Of a stretch of DNA of 6,861 nt, positions 4,595 to 6,861 are shown piece after piece; the first letter of the stretch is position 1; each line of letters starts with the position of its first letter. A model generated the notes under the pieces. The model did no database searches. It was given only the letters and a program-made list of their open reading frames with translations, and was not told the origin of the DNA. The stretch is from Bacteroidia bacterium (GTDB lineage Bacteria; Bacteroidota; Bacteroidia; NS11-12g; UBA9320), in contig JAKMFK010000071.1 in the NCBI GenBank assembly GCA_022425465.1, positions 1 through 6,861 on the forward strand, read 5' to 3'. The translations under genes and the position numbers were made by a program.

Positions 4595-6187
4595 ATGAGT
4601 AGCAGATTACATGCATTTGGAAAAGGAAAGATAAATCGACAACATCAGTCTAGTACAGCAGTTGCTTATACTCGGGTATCTACCAAAGAGCAAGCAGACA
4701 ATAACCAGAGTTTAACCACGCAGTCCAATCATATCCATAATTATGCTCAACGACATAAAATACAAATAGTACAACAGTTCGGGGGCACCTATGAGTCCGC
4801 TAGAACCGATGAAAGAAAAGAGTTCAAACAGATGATGGCCTATGTAAAAAAGCACAATATTGGTTTAATCTTAGTTTATTCATTTGATCGGTTTTCTAGA
4901 TCTGGAGCCAATGCCGTATATATCACGGATCAGTTAAAATCAAATAACATACAAGTAGTCTCAGTTACCCAGCCAGTAGATGCCACTACCTCAGCTGGAG
5001 AACTACAGCAAAACATACAGTTCATCTTTGCTCAGTATGACAACCAACAACGACGAGAAAAGTGCATGGCAGGTATCCGTCAGATGCTTTCTAATGGAGA
5101 CTGGCCCACTAAGCCTCCCATGGGATACGACACCCTCAAGATAAATGGTAAACGAACCATAGTTATCAATGAAAAAGGGAAGTTACTGGGCCGAGGACTA
5201 AGAAAAAAGCTTAAAACCGATTTAACTTTTAAAGAATTAAGTGAGTGGTTAAAAGCCAGAGGGCTTTATGTATCCAACAAGCAACTATCCATCATCGCCA
5301 GAAATGTATTTTACTGCGGATATATGTCACATACCGCATTAAATGGAGAGGTGGTTAAAGGAAACCACCAAGGAATTATATCCAAAAAGGAGTTTTTAGC
5401 ACTGAATGATCGGTTAAAAGCTCGATTTAAAGACCGTAAAAAAGTCAATAAAAGCAATATCCCTGCGGTTCCGCTAAAAGGTCACCTTAAGTGCTCCAAA
5501 TGCTCAACCAACTTGACTGCGTATTTAGTCAAATCAAAAAATCTATGGTATTACAAGTGTAATACCCATGGATGCAAGCAAAACATTAGTGCAACTAAAA
5601 TACACCAGCACTGGAAAAGCACCTTGACTGATCTTCAGCTAGATCCCAAGTTTATTGAACCCATAGCACAGAACTTTATTCTAACCCTTGATATAGAAAA
5701 GGATAACTACGAAAAGGATCGGCAAGTTATTATTCAACAGGTTAAAGAGTACAAAAAGCAAATTCAAACCGTTGAGGACAATTATGCACTTGGAAAAATA
5801 ACAGAGGAAGTCCAAACTCGAGTGTTAGCTGATATTAGAGATAAGCTCTTTCCATTACAAGCAGAATTGGCCAAAGGTGTTTTTCAATTATCGAACCACG
5901 AAGAAATGGTAGTAAGTGCTGTCACTAACTTAACTAATCTGCTGACAATGTGGGAGAAACAAGATTTAATGGGTAAGAAGTTACTTGCAAAAACACTCTA
6001 CCCAAGCGGAATAGTAGTAGACCGAGAAAATATACTTTATCGAACCCAAAATCAAAATGTATTTATTGAGTACATCCAAGACATAACGGGCAATTACGGA
6101 CGAACAAAAAAGCGGAATAGTGAGCTTAAACTCAACTATTCCGCTCTGGTAGCCCGTAGGGGAATCGAACCCCTCTTACCAGGATGA
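4595..6187 (+). CDS. Large serine recombinase (site-specific integrase)
   Basis: 530 residues, a normal size for this class, which catalyses integration and excision by double-strand breaks through a 5'-phosphoserine link. Residues ~21-165 are the resolvase catalytic domain: Y25-T-R27-V-S29 carries the nucleophile S29, and F97-D-R99-F-S-R102 carries conserved arginines. Residues ~175-280 fit the 'Recombinase' DNA-binding domain. Residues 296-330 form a zinc ribbon (C300-x2-C303 and C322-x4-C327), and ~370-435 are coiled coil, the part that governs directionality in known family members. The oddity is the C-terminus. From about Y501 on, the residues are encoded by the tRNA-Glu terminator and antisense tRNA, ending ARRGIEPLLPG, with the stop inside the tRNA gene. 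The ORF thus depends on its insertion site for its end. The start lies in an A/G-rich stretch without a Shine-Dalgarno, usual for this phylum. It presumably integrates the element at tRNA-Glu. Confidence 0.9.
   Translation: MSSRLHAFGKGKINRQHQSSTAVAYTRVSTKEQADNNQSLTTQSNHIHNYAQRHKIQIVQQFGGTYESARTDERKEFKQMMAYVKKHNIGLILVYSFDRFSRSGANAVYITDQLKSNNIQVVSVTQPVDATTSAGELQQNIQFIFAQYDNQQRREKCMAGIRQMLSNGDWPTKPPMGYDTLKINGKRTIVINEKGKLLGRGLRKKLKTDLTFKELSEWLKARGLYVSNKQLSIIARNVFYCGYMSHTALNGEVVKGNHQGIISKKEFLALNDRLKARFKDRKKVNKSNIPAVPLKGHLKCSKCSTNLTAYLVKSKNLWYYKCNTHGCKQNISATKIHQHWKSTLTDLQLDPKFIEPIAQNFILTLDIEKDNYEKDRQVIIQQVKEYKKQIQTVEDNYALGKITEEVQTRVLADIRDKLFPLQAELAKGVFQLSNHEEMVVSAVTNLTNLLTMWEKQDLMGKKLLAKTLYPSGIVVDRENILYRTQNQNVFIEYIQDITGNYGRTKKRNSELKLNYSALVARRGIEPLLPG
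6095..6156 (-). repeat. Copy C: att-like repeat at the tRNA-Glu 3' end
   Basis: This is the tRNA-proximal copy of the repeat found at 2885-2945 (B) and, less completely, 1591-1641 (A). It spans the end of the recombinase ORF, the terminator hairpin and the first bases of the tRNA acceptor complement. The 22-base match to copy B through the 3' arm and TGGTAGC is uninterrupted. It is the likely attachment junction between chromosome and element. Confidence 0.75.
6105..6145 (-). terminator. Intrinsic terminator of tRNA-Glu, inside the recombinase ORF
   Basis: AGCGGAATAGT (6111-6121) pairs with ACTATTCCGCT (6135-6145) over 11 bp. A GAG/CTC extension past a bulged A leaves a 6-nt loop. On the minus strand a T6 run (complement of A6106-A6111) follows. 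It starts one base after the CCA end of tRNA-Glu. On the plus strand the same hairpin has no T-run, so recombinase transcription should not be terminated there. Confidence 0.85.
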
Positions 6188-6221
6188 AAACCTGGCGTCC
6201 TAGCCGATAGACGAACGGGCC
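6147..6221 (-). tRNA. tRNA-Glu (anticodon UUC)
   Basis: The minus strand begins GGCCCGTTCGTC at 6221. The 7-bp acceptor stem pairs with ACGGGCT, including a terminal G-U, followed by discriminator A and an encoded CCA (6149-6147). The D stem is GUC/GAC. The anticodon stem CCAGG/CCTGG holds the loop TTTTCAT, placing TTC at positions 34-36, which reads GAA. The T arm is GGGG-TTCGATT-CCCC. All arms are intact, so the gene should be functional despite the neighbouring integration. Its 3' end overlaps the recombinase ORF by 41 bp, convergently. Confidence 0.95.
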
Positions 6222-6398
6222 ATTAATGCTCGTACCACTCAAACTGATGTCTAAGTGCTGTCCGGCTCCGAAACCTTCGGAAGACATGTTTAAACGCTTT
6301 AATAAAGAACAATGAAAATACTTTTTGCGTTTGGGAATGCAAAAGAAATATTAAACTTTAATTTATCAAACAATTATTTATTTTTTTGACACAACTAT
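6222..6398. other. Divergent intergenic region between tRNA-Glu and the GAPDH gene
   Basis: It must contain the tRNA-Glu promoter on the minus strand, but I find no exact TAnnTTTG there. A perfect hairpin TCCGAA-ACC-TTCGGA (6267-6281) with flanking GTC/GAC stands out as GC-rich in AT-rich DNA and lies about 45 bp upstream of the tRNA 5' end. No gene is supported. Confidence 0.4.
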
Positions 6399-6431
6399 TT
6401 TGAGGCTATTTTTAAAAAATAGTTAGGTTTG
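6399..6431 (+). promoter_or_regulatory. Probable promoter of the GAPDH gene
   Basis: TTTG (6399-6402) and TAGGTTTG (6424-6431) match the Bacteroidota -33 and -7 elements, with 21 bp between them. The start codon follows 43 bp later, giving a plausible leader of about 35 nt. A perfect 9-bp inverted repeat, AACTATTTT (6393-6401) and AAAATAGTT (6416-6424), overlaps both boxes and could be an operator. Confidence 0.55.
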
Positions 6432-6474
6432 CAGTCCAATAAAAACATAAAGTAATCTTAATTATAACATCATC

Positions 6475-6861
6475 ATGAAAATAGCCATCAATGGTTTCGG
6501 GAGAATTGGAAGACTAGCTTTTAAAATACTTTTAGAAAAACCCAATGTAGAAGTTGTTGCTATCAACGACTTGACAGACAACAAAACACTTTCACATTTA
6601 CTTAAATATGATTCAGTTCAAGGTAGATTTAACGGTTCTGTGGATTACACAGATACGCATTTGATTGTTAATGGAGTTTCCATTCGAGCAACTGCTGAAA
6701 GAGACCCTGCTAACCTGCCATGGAAAGAATTAGATATTGACGTTGTGCTTGAAAGTACAGGATTTTTTAGAAGTCCTGAGGGTGCTGGTAAGCATATTGA
6801 AGCAGGAGCTAAAAAAGTAGTTATATCTGCCCCAGCTTCTGGAGATATCAAGACAGTAGTT
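6475..6861 (+). CDS. gap: Glyceraldehyde-3-phosphate dehydrogenase, N-terminal 129 residues (partial)
   Basis: The frame opens at ATG 6475 and runs off the right edge. [13 protein letters not shown] is the Rossmann NAD-binding start of type I GAPDH. N31-D32 after the second strand fits the acidic residue that selects NAD over NADP, so a glycolytic enzyme is likely. S94-T-G-F-F (ESTGFF) and ISAPA (117-121) are further family signatures. The enzyme converts glyceraldehyde 3-phosphate, NAD and phosphate to 1,3-bisphosphoglycerate in the cytosol. The catalytic cysteine near residue 150 lies outside the window. Typical family length is about 330, so over half is missing. The gene has its own promoter and is probably the chromosomal flank beyond tRNA-Glu. 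Confidence 0.95.
   Translation, partial: MKIAINGFGRIGRLAFKILLEKPNVEVVAINDLTDNKTLSHLLKYDSVQGRFNGSVDYTDTHLIVNGVSIRATAERDPANLPWKELDIDVVLESTGFFRSPEGAGKHIEAGAKKVVISAPASGDIKTVV

Larger units (their letters stand above)
2938..6149. mobile_element. Putative small integrative element at tRNA-Glu, serine-recombinase type
   Basis: The borders are the TGGTA in copy B (2938-2942) and in copy C (6147-6151); the exact crossover point is unknown. Between them are a MerR-like regulator, a small ORF and a large serine recombinase, all on the plus strand. The recombinase lies against the tRNA, the usual place for an integrase. The direct repeat at the ends is about 62 bp. At about 3.2 kb it has no other cargo. 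The repeat and gene content are seen; mobility is inferred. Confidence 0.5.

Noticed and set aside
6100..6287. Minus-strand frame starting at 6287 that reads through tRNA-Glu.
   Set aside because: Translation through a tRNA gene commonly produces such frames. The intact tRNA and its terminator explain the sequence.
6645..6851. Minus-strand frame of 68 codons inside the GAPDH gene.
   Set aside because: Antisense to a highly conserved, unmistakable GAPDH sequence.

Overview
The window reads as a low-GC Bacteroidota chromosome, probably a flavobacterium or a close relative. Supporting signs are the very AT-rich intergenic DNA, a TAnnTTTG-type promoter ahead of the GAPDH gene, start codons without Shine-Dalgarno sequences, and a secreted 'QVGIGTSSP...' tail-fibre-domain protein of a kind common in that phylum. 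No 16S rRNA or other taxonomic marker is present, so this is an inference.

Layout, left to right: the first 36 codons of an unrecognised membrane-anchored protein (1-108, minus). A terminator and repeat region (122-210). A secreted fibre-like protein with five 17-residue head repeats and a peptidase S74 domain (216-1481, minus). A repeat-rich gap (1591-1859). A sterol desaturase / fatty acid hydroxylase family membrane protein (1864-2814, minus). A second repeat-rich gap with palindromes (2885-3312). A plus-strand module: MerR-like regulator (3343-4275), a 48-residue small ORF (4364-4510) and a large serine recombinase (4595-6187). A tRNA-Glu(UUC) gene (6147-6221, minus) whose 3' half overlaps the recombinase 3' end. 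Last, the start of a GAPDH gene (6475 onward, plus).

The main observation is that the stretch left of tRNA-Glu looks like a tandem stack of integrated cassettes. The tRNA 3' end plus its terminator hairpin (copy C) recurs, diverged, at 2885-2945 (copy B) and 1591-1641 (copy A). A fourth junction at 122-210 (copy 0) has the same layout but a different terminator. Each junction has an A-tract and hairpin, then TGGTA (the complement of the tRNA discriminator base and CCA end), then a TTATCGAA-type motif. The junctions delimit three units: recombinase module (about 3.2 kb), hydroxylase (about 1.3 kb) and S74 fibre (about 1.5 kb). Copies A and B also share a roughly 57-bp 'tail' to the right of the core, at about 86% identity, as expected if related elements with the same end inserted one after another.

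The recombinase has no stop codon of its own before the target. Its last ~30 residues are encoded by the terminator and the antisense of tRNA-Glu. The working model, an inference, is a tRNA-Glu-anchored island. In it, one autonomous serine-recombinase element sits next to two recombinase-less cargo cassettes that it may mobilise in trans. The membrane-anchored ORF at the left edge and GAPDH on the right would be the chromosomal flanks.
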